Positions 1 to 8,223 of a stretch of DNA of 60,922 nt are shown piece after piece. The DNA is from a virus, in the IMG/VR virus record IMGVR_UViG_3300033183_000054, positions 1-60,922 of that record; one strand, given 5' to 3'. Every line of letters begins with the position of its first letter. Within the stretch, counting starts at the first letter, position 1. The notes beneath the pieces are model-generated. The model saw only the letters and a list, made by a program, of their open reading frames with translations, searched no databases and was not told the origin of the DNA. A program made the position numbers and the translations under genes.

Positions 1-1
1 A

Positions 2-109
2 ACAGATTATTTAGAAATGTACGCTTACATTTCAGGAACATCACCTGTATTTGATTATTTAGCTGATTCCAATACTTGCTTTTTTAATGCACACCTAGTG
101 AGCGTATAA
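2..109 (+). CDS. 3' end of a tail-fibre-like gene (partial)
   Basis: An open frame enters from the left edge and stops at 107-109, leaving 35 residues that include EMYAYISGTSPVFDYLADS and CFFNAHLV. The composition (aromatic, Gly/Thr/Ser-rich beta-type) resembles the C-terminal ends of fibre proteins at the other end of the window, and what follows is a plus-strand late gene set. The 5' part is missing. It could be the tail of the gene that starts at 60001 if the molecule is circular, but the two window ends do not join in frame, so some sequence would have to be missing. The fibre assignment is an inference from composition and position. Confidence 0.5.
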   Translation, partial: TDYLEMYAYISGTSPVFDYLADSNTCFFNAHLVSV

Positions 110-133
110 TGTCACCACACGAGGAACTATAAG

Positions 134-163
134 ATGTTTGGCATCAGTGCATTTAAGAAGTAG
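134..163 (+). CDS. Very short reading frame (9 codons), possible remnant or leader
   Basis: An ATG with a good upstream GAGGAA-type ribosome-binding site (121-126) opens a nine-codon frame, MFGISAFKK, that ends three bases before the next gene start. The beginning resembles the N-terminus of small structural proteins such as the one at 57330 (MFSDSPLATSAFSALG). It could be a coupling leader for the gene at 167 or the stump of a deleted structural gene. Nothing else supports translation. Confidence 0.25.
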   Translation: MFGISAFKK

Positions 164-166
164 TTA

Positions 167-688
167 ATGAAAGACTTTATCTGGTATTTGAGCGTAGCAT
201 TAGGAGTAGCGTTTGGGTTACTCGTGACAGAGTATGCTCTTGCCGATAATAAAACAATAATACAATATCAGGGCCAACCTGTGCCAAGTGCGATGGCTCC
301 GAGTATGTCAGCATTTAGTCAGGACGTGTGTGCAGTTCCTGTATCTGGAGGAGCGAACACAGGTGTCTTTGCAATTTCAGGGGGGACTGTTATGACAGAC
401 GATAACTGCGTAAGACTAAAGAATGCAAAGGCACTCCATGACATGGGGCTAAAGGTAGCAGCAGTGTCGTTACTCTGTAAAAACCCAGATGTCTGGGATG
501 CTATGGAAATGTCTGGCAGTCCTTGCCCTGTTGGTGGTTCAGTGGGTGATGCAGCAAGATTGGCGTGGTGGGAACTAGAACCTGCTAGATTTAAGAAATT
601 ATACGGTCAGAACTATGAGGTAAAAAAGTCTCAGGTGAAAGATGAAGAAGCTACTACTTACCCTTATAACCCTGACAACGTGGAGTAA
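167..688 (+). CDS. Secreted hypothetical protein
   Basis: The 173-residue product has an N-terminal hydrophobic segment (about residues 4-25, ending near YALADN) that reads as a signal peptide or single membrane anchor. The remainder is soluble, with four cysteines (VCAVPV, DNCVRL, LLCKN, SPCPV) that could form disulfides after export. It is the first complete gene of a plus-strand cluster that runs directly into the lysis genes, and its last 47 bases overlap the next gene. I do not recognise the family. An envelope or lysis-related role is an inference from the signal peptide and neighbours. Confidence 0.75.
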   Translation: MKDFIWYLSVALGVAFGLLVTEYALADNKTIIQYQGQPVPSAMAPSMSAFSQDVCAVPVSGGANTGVFAISGGTVMTDDNCVRLKNAKALHDMGLKVAAVSLLCKNPDVWDAMEMSGSPCPVGGSVGDAARLAWWELEPARFKKLYGQNYEVKKSQVKDEEATTYPYNPDNVE

Positions 689-1745
689 TTATGGATATAC
701 ATGGTATTGTACTTACAATCAAAACGAAAGTGGTTGGTATGATGGAACGAGTATGGTCTGCACTGACATCAGCGTGGAAGTGGCTCTGGAACAACATTAC
801 TGCGTTTGGCACGCACCTAATGACCCGTACTGTGACGTTTATCAAGCGTGCAGTAACTCAGTTGAGTATAGGACTTTATCGTGCAGTGAGCCGAACACTG
901 TTGGCGTGGTTAATGAAGTTAGGGATTATTATTGTCAAACCAATACATATGGGCCTTGGGTCACTACTTCAGAAAATTGTAGCCCAGCACCAGCGACTTG
1001 TATTGATACTGCAGAGACAAGGGAAATAGCATGCGATTCAGGTTACGAAGGAACAATAACTCAGATAAGGCAGTTCAACTGCTCAACTCCATACGCAGAC
1101 GGTGTGTGGTCAGATTGGGTAGAAACAAACAGAAACTGCACGATGAGCGTGACGGACCCCGTATCGCCGTTATCAACGACTATTCCCCAAGCCCCTTCGG
1201 ATGGTTCTTCAACAGACCCAACAAACCCAGTCTCCACCAGTGTACAACCTCCAGCAATAGACAATGTAACTGCACCGGAGAATGCGCAGGTGTTGACGAC
1301 GACTATGCCGGATTTAGTGCAACCGAAGGAGGAGTCTTCCGAGACCCAACCGAAACAAGAATCGAAGAAAGAAGAAAAGAAAGAGGATACTACGAACAAC
1401 TCAGAAGAAACAGAATCGCAGCAAGAATCAGAGCAAAGCGAAGAAGAGAAGGACGAGGAAGAAACGGAGCAAGCGCCTGACGTACCAAAAGGCAAAGAAT
1501 TAGTTCCAGGGTTTGGGCTAACCATGTCACTGGACGTATTAAACTCTGGGATTCAGATAAACGAGATACAACTGAATGATGTATTAACTCTTGTACAGGA
1601 ACAAGAATATGACAGACAACAAAACATTCTCCTTGACCTTGTCTTCCAAGACGATGTTGACGCTGGTCTTGACAGCATTGCCAATATTAGGTGGCGGAGC
1701 TTATTACGGGATAACCCTTTACAACAAGATGCTTTCGGTGATTAA
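642..1745 (+). CDS. Secreted Cys-rich protein with acidic linker
   Basis: This 367-residue protein begins with a clear signal peptide (MKKLLLTLITLTTW, about residues 1-20). Residues 20-170 hold regularly spaced Cys and Trp residues, with two similar blocks each ending in W-x(n)-NC (PWVTTSENCSP and DWVETNRNC), loosely reminiscent of thrombospondin-like modules. A Pro/Thr-rich stretch and then a highly charged Glu/Lys segment (about 230-285) follow, and the C-terminus is ordinary globular sequence. It starts inside the previous gene, and its final 137 bases overlap the start of the next gene in another frame. The function is unknown; it may act at the cell surface during lysis or on the virion. 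Confidence 0.75.
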   Translation: MKKLLLTLITLTTWSNYGYTWYCTYNQNESGWYDGTSMVCTDISVEVALEQHYCVWHAPNDPYCDVYQACSNSVEYRTLSCSEPNTVGVVNEVRDYYCQTNTYGPWVTTSENCSPAPATCIDTAETREIACDSGYEGTITQIRQFNCSTPYADGVWSDWVETNRNCTMSVTDPVSPLSTTIPQAPSDGSSTDPTNPVSTSVQPPAIDNVTAPENAQVLTTTMPDLVQPKEESSETQPKQESKKEEKKEDTTNNSEETESQQESEQSEEEKDEEETEQAPDVPKGKELVPGFGLTMSLDVLNSGIQINEIQLNDVLTLVQEQEYDRQQNILLDLVFQDDVDAGLDSIANIRWRSLLRDNPLQQDAFGD

Positions 1746-2022
1746 TAAGTTTGACGCGAACAAGGTTATATTATTAGAAGAACAACTGAGTGAGCAACGT
1801 GAGAGATATGTTGAGCTGATGCAAATGAATGTTAGATTACAGGAAAAAGCAAGTGAAGCTATAGCTCAAGCCCGTGAAGCAAAAGCTGTAAGTACAGGTA
1901 CAGCAAGGGAAGTAGACGCATCGTTAACAAGTATTAGAAGCGAAGTTGCTTCGCAGATTGACGCGGTTAAGGATAAAATGAAGGCATTACAAAAAGCGAC
2001 GACGAACCCATTAGCTAAATAA
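1609..2022 (+). CDS. Membrane-anchored coiled-coil protein, possible inner spanin
   Basis: The start is taken at ATG 1609 because AGGA lies eight bases upstream; the frame can be read back to a TTG at 1591. The 137-residue product has one N-terminal membrane segment (TMLTLVLTALPILGGGAYYGI) and then a long Glu/Gln/Arg-rich helix. That topology is like an inner-membrane spanin subunit (Rz type). It sits directly before the holin-like gene and lysozyme, which fits a lysis role, but I see no matching outer-membrane lipoprotein. The spanin label is an inference from topology and context only. Its first 137 bases are shared with the end of the preceding gene in another frame. Confidence 0.65.
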   Translation: MTDNKTFSLTLSSKTMLTLVLTALPILGGGAYYGITLYNKMLSVINKFDANKVILLEEQLSEQRERYVELMQMNVRLQEKASEAIAQAREAKAVSTGTAREVDASLTSIRSEVASQIDAVKDKMKALQKATTNPLAK

Positions 2023-2031
2023 GGAGTATAA

Positions 2032-2517
2032 ATGTTAAGCATAATTTCAGGTATATTAGGTTTTGCAACATCAGGTTTACCTAGTGTTTTAGATTTCTTC
2101 AAACAAAAAGGAGATCAGAAGCATGAACAAGCGATGGCTAGATTGGAAATGGAACGAGCCATGGAAATGGCTAAAGCTGGTTATGCGTCACAAGAACGCA
2201 TCGAAGAGTTCCGAACGGATCAAGTCGAGATGGAAACCTATGCGCAAGAAAGACTCGCACTCTACAAACACGATGCTGAAATCTCGAAGAATGCATCTAC
2301 TTGGGTTATTAATCTCCGTGCTAGTGTTCGCCCCGTTATCACCTATCTTATGCTTTTTGTTCTTTTATTTGTCGATGTGGTAGGTTTAATATGGGCTATT
2401 AAGTCAGGCGTAGATTTTGCTACTGCGATGGAAATAGTTTTTAGCAATGAAGAAATGGCAATCTTTGCAAGTATTATAGGGTTCTGGTTTGGCAGTAGGA
2501 GATGGGATAAAAAATAG
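2032..2517 (+). CDS. Holin-like protein (GTA/3TM holin type)
   Basis: The 161-residue protein has an N-terminal hydrophobic stretch (LSIISGILGFATSGLPSVL), an amphipathic charged middle (about 25-90), and two C-terminal membrane helices (VRPVITYLMLFVLLFVDVVGLIW and MAIFASIIGFWFG) ending in the basic tail SRRWDKK. This layout and the R-P-V-I-T-Y / F-W-F-G-S-R-R sequences match my recollection of the three-TM holin family found in gene transfer agents and many phages. The gene has an AAGGAG ribosome-binding site and overlaps the lysozyme start by one base (TAGTG), so the two are probably co-translated. Its role would be to permeabilise the inner membrane at lysis. Confidence 0.8.
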   Translation: MLSIISGILGFATSGLPSVLDFFKQKGDQKHEQAMARLEMERAMEMAKAGYASQERIEEFRTDQVEMETYAQERLALYKHDAEISKNASTWVINLRASVRPVITYLMLFVLLFVDVVGLIWAIKSGVDFATAMEIVFSNEEMAIFASIIGFWFGSRRWDKK

Positions 2518-3002
2518 TGAAAACATCAGAGACAGGTATACACCTCATCAAGTTTTTCGAGGGGGTTAGGTATAAGCCATACATGTGCAGTGGTAATGTA
2601 TGGACTGTCGGTTGTGGTCACGCACTATATCCTAGACAACTATGCATGAATTTAGCTGATAGAGCTAAGTTTGATTTAAAACCAGAAGATAACAGAGAAT
2701 GGACGAAAGAAGAGGTAGATGGATTACTTAAATACGACTTACAACGCTTCGAGCTGGGAGTACTTCGTTTGTTGGGTTCTGTGCAACCAACACAAGCTGA
2801 GTTTGATTCTCTTGTCAGCTTTAGCTTTAATCTTGGTTTGGGGACATTTCAGCGATCGACAGTTCGGTCGGCATTTCTACGAGGTGATAAAACGCGTGCT
2901 GGAGAAGTTCTTCTAAAATATTGTCGTGCAGGTGGTCGTGTATTAAAAGGATTACAAAGACGTAGAATGGCAGAACACGCTATGTTTATGTCTGGAGCTT
3001 AA
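2517..3002 (+). CDS. Endolysin, T4/P21-type lysozyme (GH24-like)
   Basis: The 161-residue product carries the lysozyme signature FFEGVRYKPY...VWTVGCGH near its N-terminus: catalytic Glu15, then Thr30 and the GxGH turn at 32-35. The position usually held by the second acidic residue is Cys24 (YMCSGNVWT), a variant I know from other phage endolysins. Downstream FDSLVSFSFNLG and RRRMAEHAMF fit the conserved C-terminal lobe. The enzyme would cleave the glycan chains of peptidoglycan. The start is GTG 2517, sharing its G with the stop of the holin-like gene. No signal peptide is seen, so release would depend on the holin. Confidence 0.9.
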   Translation: MKTSETGIHLIKFFEGVRYKPYMCSGNVWTVGCGHALYPRQLCMNLADRAKFDLKPEDNREWTKEEVDGLLKYDLQRFELGVLRLLGSVQPTQAEFDSLVSFSFNLGLGTFQRSTVRSAFLRGDKTRAGEVLLKYCRAGGRVLKGLQRRRMAEHAMFMSGA

Positions 3003-3003
3003 T

Positions 3004-5145
3004 ATGGCATTAAAGAAACTAACATTTAGACCAGGTATCAATCGTGATATAACTAACTATTCACAAGAAGGTGGATGGTATGCCTGCGATAAGATTAGGT
3101 TTAGAAAAGGCTACCCTGAAAAAATAGGTGGTTGGACAGTTGTAAACTTTGACGCTTTCAAAGGTACTTGTCGTGCTATTTTAACCTATGGCACAACAGA
3201 CAATGCACAATTAGTTAACTTTGGTACTAATGCTAAAGTATATGCAATGTCTGGTACAACTGTCCATGACATCACTCCTCTTAGAGCTACGTTTACTACC
3301 ACTGCTACAGACAATATGTTTGAAACGGTGGACACTTCAACGACATTAACAATTAATTTAGCAGGGCATGGAGCTTCAACAGGAGACTTCGTTACTTTTA
3401 CTGGTTCAACAGATGTAGGCGGTATTCCAGCAGCAGAAATAAATACTGAACATGAAGTTACTCGTGTTGTATCAGGTAATGAATTTGAAGTCACAGTAAC
3501 TACGGCAGCAACATCAACTGTAGCAGCAGGTGGTGGTACAAGTATCACAGCAGCATTTCAAATATCTATTGGGTATGGTAGTTCTACTTATGGTTATGGT
3601 TGGGGCGCAGGTACTTGGGGGCGTGGTACTTGGGGTTCAGGTGCATCAACTCCTGTATCTTTACCAGAAAGACTTTTATTCCTAGAACAGTTTAACAACG
3701 ATATGATATTTAATATCCAAGATGGTGAAATGTATTATTGGCAATATAATGCAGCTTTAACAAGTAGAGCAACTGCTTTAAGTTTATTGACTGGTGCTAG
3801 AGCTGTACCACAACAAGTAGGCAAAGCTATGTTTACAACTAGCGGACATTTATTAGCCCTAGCTTGTACAGAATATGCAAGAGCAACTACAGCAGGACAA
3901 ACTATATCAAGCATTACTAATGTAACTACAACTGCCACTGTAACAACTTCAGCAGCACACGGACTAGATGTAGGTGACTGGGTAGAATTAAGTGGTCAAA
4001 CTCCGATTGCTTATAGGGGTGAGTTTCAAGTTACTGAAGTTCCATCAACAACCACATTTAAAGTAGTTTTATTGTCAGACCCAGGCGGTAGTGCTACAAC
4101 TGTAGGTACTTATGTATCTATAGATTACTCAGGTACTTATGACCCATTATTAATTAGATGGGCTGATGTTAATGCAGATACAGGACCTGTTCCAGAAGAA
4201 TGGAAACCAACTGTTACTAATTCAGCAGGTTTCTTAAGAGTTAAAGGTGGTTCTAAAATTATTACTGGATATAACACTAGACAAGAAACACTTATATTCA
4301 CTGATACAACTTTAAACTCATTACAGTTTTTAGGTACAGATGAGGTGTTTGGTCTACAAAGTATTACATCTAATATTAATATTACTGGACCTAATGTAAT
4401 TACTGAAGCTAATAACATTGTTATGTGGATGGGGCATGACCAATTCTTCCTATATGATGGTCGAGTACAAACATTACCATGTACACTAAAACAGTATATC
4501 TTTGATGATATAAACTTAGGTCAAGCTAACTTATTCTTTGCTGGTAGTAACAGAGAGTTTGATGAAGTAATTTGGTTCTATTGTTCTGACAACGCAGTAA
4601 ACATAGATAGATATGTCATATACAACTATCAAGAACAAATCTGGTATTATGGAACACTTAATAGAACTGCATGGTTTGATTCTCAAATTATTAATTATCC
4701 TCTCGCTGCATCTAACGGATATATTTATAAACATGAAGATGGTATTGATGATGGTCAACCTTTATCTGCAGCAGCACAACCTATTAATGCATACATTCAG
4801 TCAGCAGATTTAACTATAGAAGATGGCGAAAGATTTGTATTAACTAAGAGAGTTATACCTGATGTTAACTTCACTACATCAGATGCAACATCAACTCCTG
4901 AAGTAGAAATGACTGTTGGTGTACGTAATTTCCCAGGTGCATTAGTAAGCACTGATGATGTAGCAGGTAATACTTTAACTCGTGATGTTATTACAACAGC
5001 AACAATTGACCAATATACAAACCAAGTATTTGTAAGAGCTCGTGGTCGTCAAATGAACTTTAAGATTGAGTCTAATAAAGTTGGAACTCAATGGGGATTA
5101 GGTTCTGTAAGAATAGACTTTAAACCTGATGGTAGGAGAGGTTAA
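3004..5145 (+). CDS. P22 gp10-like DNA stabilisation / tail hub protein
   Basis: The 713-residue protein opens with FRPGINRDITNYSQEGGWYACDKIRFRKG and PEKIGGW, a start I associate with packaged-DNA stabilisation proteins of podoviruses from aquatic metagenomes. Beta-rich repeats follow, and the end (VFVRARGRQMNFKIES...GSVRIDFKPDGRRG) resembles the final strand pair of P22 gp10 (LRVRTKSPVTLSGCQIRLE). In P22, gp10 closes the portal-adaptor channel after packaging and carries the needle and tailspikes. Gly/Tyr/Trp-rich sequence at about residues 190-215 (YGYGWGAGTWGRGTWGSG) probably forms a flexible loop. The gp10 assignment rests on remembered family features, not on an alignment. Confidence 0.75.
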   Translation: MALKKLTFRPGINRDITNYSQEGGWYACDKIRFRKGYPEKIGGWTVVNFDAFKGTCRAILTYGTTDNAQLVNFGTNAKVYAMSGTTVHDITPLRATFTTTATDNMFETVDTSTTLTINLAGHGASTGDFVTFTGSTDVGGIPAAEINTEHEVTRVVSGNEFEVTVTTAATSTVAAGGGTSITAAFQISIGYGSSTYGYGWGAGTWGRGTWGSGASTPVSLPERLLFLEQFNNDMIFNIQDGEMYYWQYNAALTSRATALSLLTGARAVPQQVGKAMFTTSGHLLALACTEYARATTAGQTISSITNVTTTATVTTSAAHGLDVGDWVELSGQTPIAYRGEFQVTEVPSTTTFKVVLLSDPGGSATTVGTYVSIDYSGTYDPLLIRWADVNADTGPVPEEWKPTVTNSAGFLRVKGGSKIITGYNTRQETLIFTDTTLNSLQFLGTDEVFGLQSITSNINITGPNVITEANNIVMWMGHDQFFLYDGRVQTLPCTLKQYIFDDINLGQANLFFAGSNREFDEVIWFYCSDNAVNIDRYVIYNYQEQIWYYGTLNRTAWFDSQIINYPLAASNGYIYKHEDGIDDGQPLSAAAQPINAYIQSADLTIEDGERFVLTKRVIPDVNFTTSDATSTPEVEMTVGVRNFPGALVSTDDVAGNTLTRDVITTATIDQYTNQVFVRARGRQMNFKIESNKVGTQWGLGSVRIDFKPDGRRG

Positions 5146-5807
5146 TGTCACACGAAATAAAACCTGTAACTCCTCCTAATTTAATTGCTGCTACTAATGA
5201 ATATTCAAGAACAAGAAATGAACAGTTAAATAATGAACTTAGACTTTATTTTAATAGATTAAATGCTAACATCAATACAATATCAAGTACTGCGGGTGGG
5301 TCAGCAATTAGCTTTCCACACATTGTGGCTTATTCAGATGCAGATCAATATGCTGGCGGAGATGATACCCCTACAATAGTTAGCTTTAATAATACCTCTG
5401 ATAATGTAGGATTTACATTTAATACAGATGGTACAGCTAATGCATTGTATGATGGCACTTACAAAATTGAGTATAGACTACAAGCAGTTAATACAGAAAA
5501 CGTAGCTTTAGATGTAGTAGTCTGGCTACAAGTTAACGGAGAAGATGTTGCTGATTCAGCAACTAAATACACAATACCAGCTCGAAAGAGTGCAGGGGTA
5601 TATTCTTATAATATATTAGCAAGCTTTGTGTCTTGGGAAACTTTAGAGAATGATAAATTTGCCTTATATTGGGCTACGGAACAAGCATACGATTCAGGTG
5701 TAACTGATGGTATATATTTAGAAGCTACTGCCGCACAAACAAGTCCTTATGCTCACCCAGAGATACCTTCATCTTATGGGGTTATACAGTATATAGGCAG
5801 GGAATAA
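5145..5807 (+). CDS. Putative virion surface/structural protein
   Basis: The ATG overlaps the TAA of the gp10-like gene, so the pair is translationally coupled. The 220-residue product has a helical N-terminus (EYSRTRNEQLNNELRLYFNRLNANINTI) that could mediate oligomerisation or attachment. About 150 residues of beta-rich sequence follow, reminiscent of jelly-roll or C1q-like head domains (VGFTFNTDGTANALYDGTYKIEYRLQAVN). This architecture suits a trimeric decoration or short fibre protein. I cannot name a family with confidence. Confidence 0.7.
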   Translation: MSHEIKPVTPPNLIAATNEYSRTRNEQLNNELRLYFNRLNANINTISSTAGGSAISFPHIVAYSDADQYAGGDDTPTIVSFNNTSDNVGFTFNTDGTANALYDGTYKIEYRLQAVNTENVALDVVVWLQVNGEDVADSATKYTIPARKSAGVYSYNILASFVSWETLENDKFALYWATEQAYDSGVTDGIYLEATAAQTSPYAHPEIPSSYGVIQYIGRE

Positions 5808-5808
5808 T

Positions 5809-5838
5809 ATGGTATTATACGATTTATTAACAGGTTAA
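5809..5838 (+). CDS. Very short reading frame (9 codons) between structural genes
   Basis: ATG 5809 follows the previous stop by one base and has AGGGA upstream. The nine-codon product is MVLYDLLTG, and the next gene starts four bases after its stop. It could act only as a reinitiation bridge, or be the remnant of a longer protein. There is no independent support. Confidence 0.25.
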   Translation: MVLYDLLTG

Positions 5839-5842
5839 TATT

Positions 5843-7813
5843 ATGGATAGCAAGAAACAAGCGCAAGGCATAGCCGCACTCGGTCGTTATGGTGATACTA
5901 CGTTGATGCATATGCGTCCTGACGAGGTAGCACAACTTACGGCTATATCAAGAGCCGGTGGTGGCGACATTACAATCAACCCTAAAACAGGAATGCCAGA
6001 AGCATTTTTAGGTGACTTTTTTAGTGCTTTAGCTCCAACTATTGCTGGCGCTGGGTTAATGGCTACAGGTGTTGGCGGTGCTTATGCTCCGTATTTAGCA
6101 GCAGGTGCAGGCGGTTTAACTGCTTATGCACAAGGTAAACGAGATCCATTAAGTATTGGTATGGGCGCACTTGGTGGTTATAGTGGTGGTCAAATGGTAG
6201 GAAATTTACCTGGTGGGGCTGCACCTACACCAACTGATGCGGCTGGAGCTACTCCGGCAATAGAACCAGGTACAACTGCTACAGCTGTATATAGTCCACA
6301 AGGAGCAGAAAGTGTAAGTATGTTTACTCCTCAAGGGCAAGGAGGTAGTTTAGGTTTTGGGCAGTCTGTGGGTGATGCTGTTAATGTGGGTGTTGGTTCA
6401 ACTCCAGTAGAATCCTTTCAAACTCCAAGACCCGTATTTGAACAACAAAGCTTAGGACCTATATCAAATGCGCCAAGACCTGATTTTAGTGTAGCTCCTA
6501 CTGGAGGGTTTGACGGAACAACTACTGGTAGTTTAATAAGTAATGCTACAGATAATATAACTTCAGGTATACAAACAGGAGCCCAAAACATAATGGGTAA
6601 CTTGAAGAAAACTGGAGAAGGTATAAAAGAACTCTTCACAAAAGAAGGAGCGATGGACGACTATATCTTAAGACAGGGTGGTAGAAGAGTTGATCCGGTT
6701 ACAGGAGAAGTTATTGAAGAAGGTAGTAAGCTTGCGGGATATGTTAAAACAGGATTACCATTTGCTGGCGCAGGCTACGAAGCATACATGAAAGATGTCT
6801 ATGCAGGGTTACCTAAATATGAAGACTCAGCTGGTATGTATGATCCAACAAGAAAACTAAACTTAGGCATGGATACAGGCTTACGTCTATTAGCACAAGG
6901 CGGTAAAGTAGAAAAATTTGCAGAAGGTAATGTTGTAAGAGACCAAAGCTATTATGGTATTGAGCCTCAATATCAACAAGTAAATACTCAGCCAGGTATG
7001 GGATATTCAGTAGGACCGTTACAAGGATATAATAACCCTTATGTGCGAAACGTTCGAGTTCCAGTTCAAGGCTTCGTTGATGTAGGTGGTAAATTCAAAG
7101 CTGACCCTAAAGGTGATATCACCGACATGGAGTACGAAAAAAGATTTAAATACGTAACAGAAGGCGTTAAAAAACCTGAAGATCAAGATGGCGACATGGA
7201 TGCTATCAGTAAAGGGGCTCAGGCAGGTATGGGTATAAACCCAGTAGTAGCATTAAATCTTGCCCAAGGATATGCAGAATCACAACAATCAGGGTTAGAA
7301 GAACAAGGCTTAGGTCAATTACGTAAAGGTGGTGCTGTTAAATACCAACAAGGTGGCAAAACTACTGCTGAAATGAACACAGCAAAAGCAGCAACACCTC
7401 CACCAGCTACTACTTTAGATATGATGGTAGCTAAAAAGAATGAAGAAGAAATGGCTAAACAAGGTATACCGGCAGGTATAAATATAGAAGCTATTAAAAA
7501 ACAAGCTGGTATGGCTGACGGTGGATTAGCTGGATTAACACCAGACGATGGTAAAATGCTAGAAGGTGCTGGAGACGGTGTAAGCGATGATATTCCTGCT
7601 ATGATAGAGGGTGAACAAGAAGCTGCATTGTCAGATGGAGAATTTATAATACCAGCAAGAATAGTATCTGAACTAGGTAATGGTTCTTCTGATGCTGGCG
7701 CTGAAAAGTTATATAGTATGATAGATAGAATACAAGCATTACGTTCAAAAACTATCGGCGATAATAAAGAATACGCGAAGGATACAAACGCAGAAAGGTT
7801 TCTACCTGTTTGA
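5843..7813 (+). CDS. Internal virion / structural protein with DGEFIIPA motif
   Basis: The 656-residue product starts with GIAALGRYGDTTLMHMRPDEV and has a Gly/Ala-rich hydrophobic segment (about 55-130, FFSALAPTIAGAGLMATGVGG). It ends with DGVSDDIPAMIEGEQEAALSDGEFIIPARIVSELGNGSS. I recognise both end signatures from a widespread, uncharacterised structural protein of aquatic phages, always in the tail/internal-protein gene group. The Gly/Ala hydrophobic stretches would suit a protein that is ejected and inserts into the host envelope. It is followed, with a four-base overlap (TTGA), by the acetyltransferase-like gene, a pairing I also recall from related phages. The exact function is unknown. 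Confidence 0.75.
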   Translation: MDSKKQAQGIAALGRYGDTTLMHMRPDEVAQLTAISRAGGGDITINPKTGMPEAFLGDFFSALAPTIAGAGLMATGVGGAYAPYLAAGAGGLTAYAQGKRDPLSIGMGALGGYSGGQMVGNLPGGAAPTPTDAAGATPAIEPGTTATAVYSPQGAESVSMFTPQGQGGSLGFGQSVGDAVNVGVGSTPVESFQTPRPVFEQQSLGPISNAPRPDFSVAPTGGFDGTTTGSLISNATDNITSGIQTGAQNIMGNLKKTGEGIKELFTKEGAMDDYILRQGGRRVDPVTGEVIEEGSKLAGYVKTGLPFAGAGYEAYMKDVYAGLPKYEDSAGMYDPTRKLNLGMDTGLRLLAQGGKVEKFAEGNVVRDQSYYGIEPQYQQVNTQPGMGYSVGPLQGYNNPYVRNVRVPVQGFVDVGGKFKADPKGDITDMEYEKRFKYVTEGVKKPEDQDGDMDAISKGAQAGMGINPVVALNLAQGYAESQQSGLEEQGLGQLRKGGAVKYQQGGKTTAEMNTAKAATPPPATTLDMMVAKKNEEEMAKQGIPAGINIEAIKKQAGMADGGLAGLTPDDGKMLEGAGDGVSDDIPAMIEGEQEAALSDGEFIIPARIVSELGNGSSDAGAEKLYSMIDRIQALRSKTIGDNKEYAKDTNAERFLPV

Positions 7814-8223
7814 AGCGAGTTGAATTAGTAAATCCTAACCATGTATATCATGTGTGGGATAAAGTAGAAAAACATTTAGAAGGTGGATTAAGTAAATCAG
7901 GTGGTGAGTATAATATACATCATCTAAAACAATATCTAACTTCAGGACAACAAACACTGTTGGTTATTATAGATGAAGAACATAATATTCACGGTGCAAT
8001 AGCAATAGAGTTTACCAACTTTCCAAATGAGCGTATAGCTTATATAACTTCGATAGGTGGTAGACACATGACTTCCCCAGATTTATGGGAACAGTTTGAA
8101 AATATACTTAGACAACTGGGTGCAACGACAATAAGAGGTGGAGCACATGAATCAGTCGCTAGGTTATGGAGAAAATTATTTAAGTTTGAGCAGCGTTACA
8201 TCGTTGTGGAGAAAAGATTATGA
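7810..8223 (+). CDS. GNAT-like acetyltransferase domain protein
   Basis: The only reasonable start is TTG 7810, overlapping the TGA of the upstream gene (TTGA), because the next in-frame Met is far inside the protein. The 137-residue sequence has the alternating strand/helix feel of a GNAT fold: TLLVIIDEEHNIHGAIAIEFTNFP (beta-turn-beta), a short RIAYITSIGG strand and a helix ending LRQLGATTIRGG. A clear acetyl-CoA P-loop (Q/RxxGxG/A) is not visible, so it may be a degenerate or inactive member. Its place between two internal-virion genes suggests modification of a virion or injected partner. The assignment is moderate. Confidence 0.6.
   Translation: MKRVELVNPNHVYHVWDKVEKHLEGGLSKSGGEYNIHHLKQYLTSGQQTLLVIIDEEHNIHGAIAIEFTNFPNERIAYITSIGGRHMTSPDLWEQFENILRQLGATTIRGGAHESVARLWRKLFKFEQRYIVVEKRL

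Noticed and set aside
105-110. TATAAT at 105-110 as a promoter for the gene at 167.
   Set aside because: It overlaps the stop of the incoming fibre-like frame, and no -35 box lies at a proper distance; the genes upstream and downstream are probably co-transcribed.
691-1480. Two long alternative frames inside the secreted protein gene (691-1029 and 1031-1480).
   Set aside because: Neither has a suitable ribosome site or a recognisable pattern. The frame 642-1745 has a signal peptide, regular Cys/Trp spacing and a good start, so the others are taken as shadows.
2719-2916. A 65-codon frame with a hydrophobic segment inside the lysozyme gene, as an embedded holin.
   Set aside because: There is no ribosome site, and a three-segment holin-like gene already precedes the lysozyme; the frame is probably a shadow.
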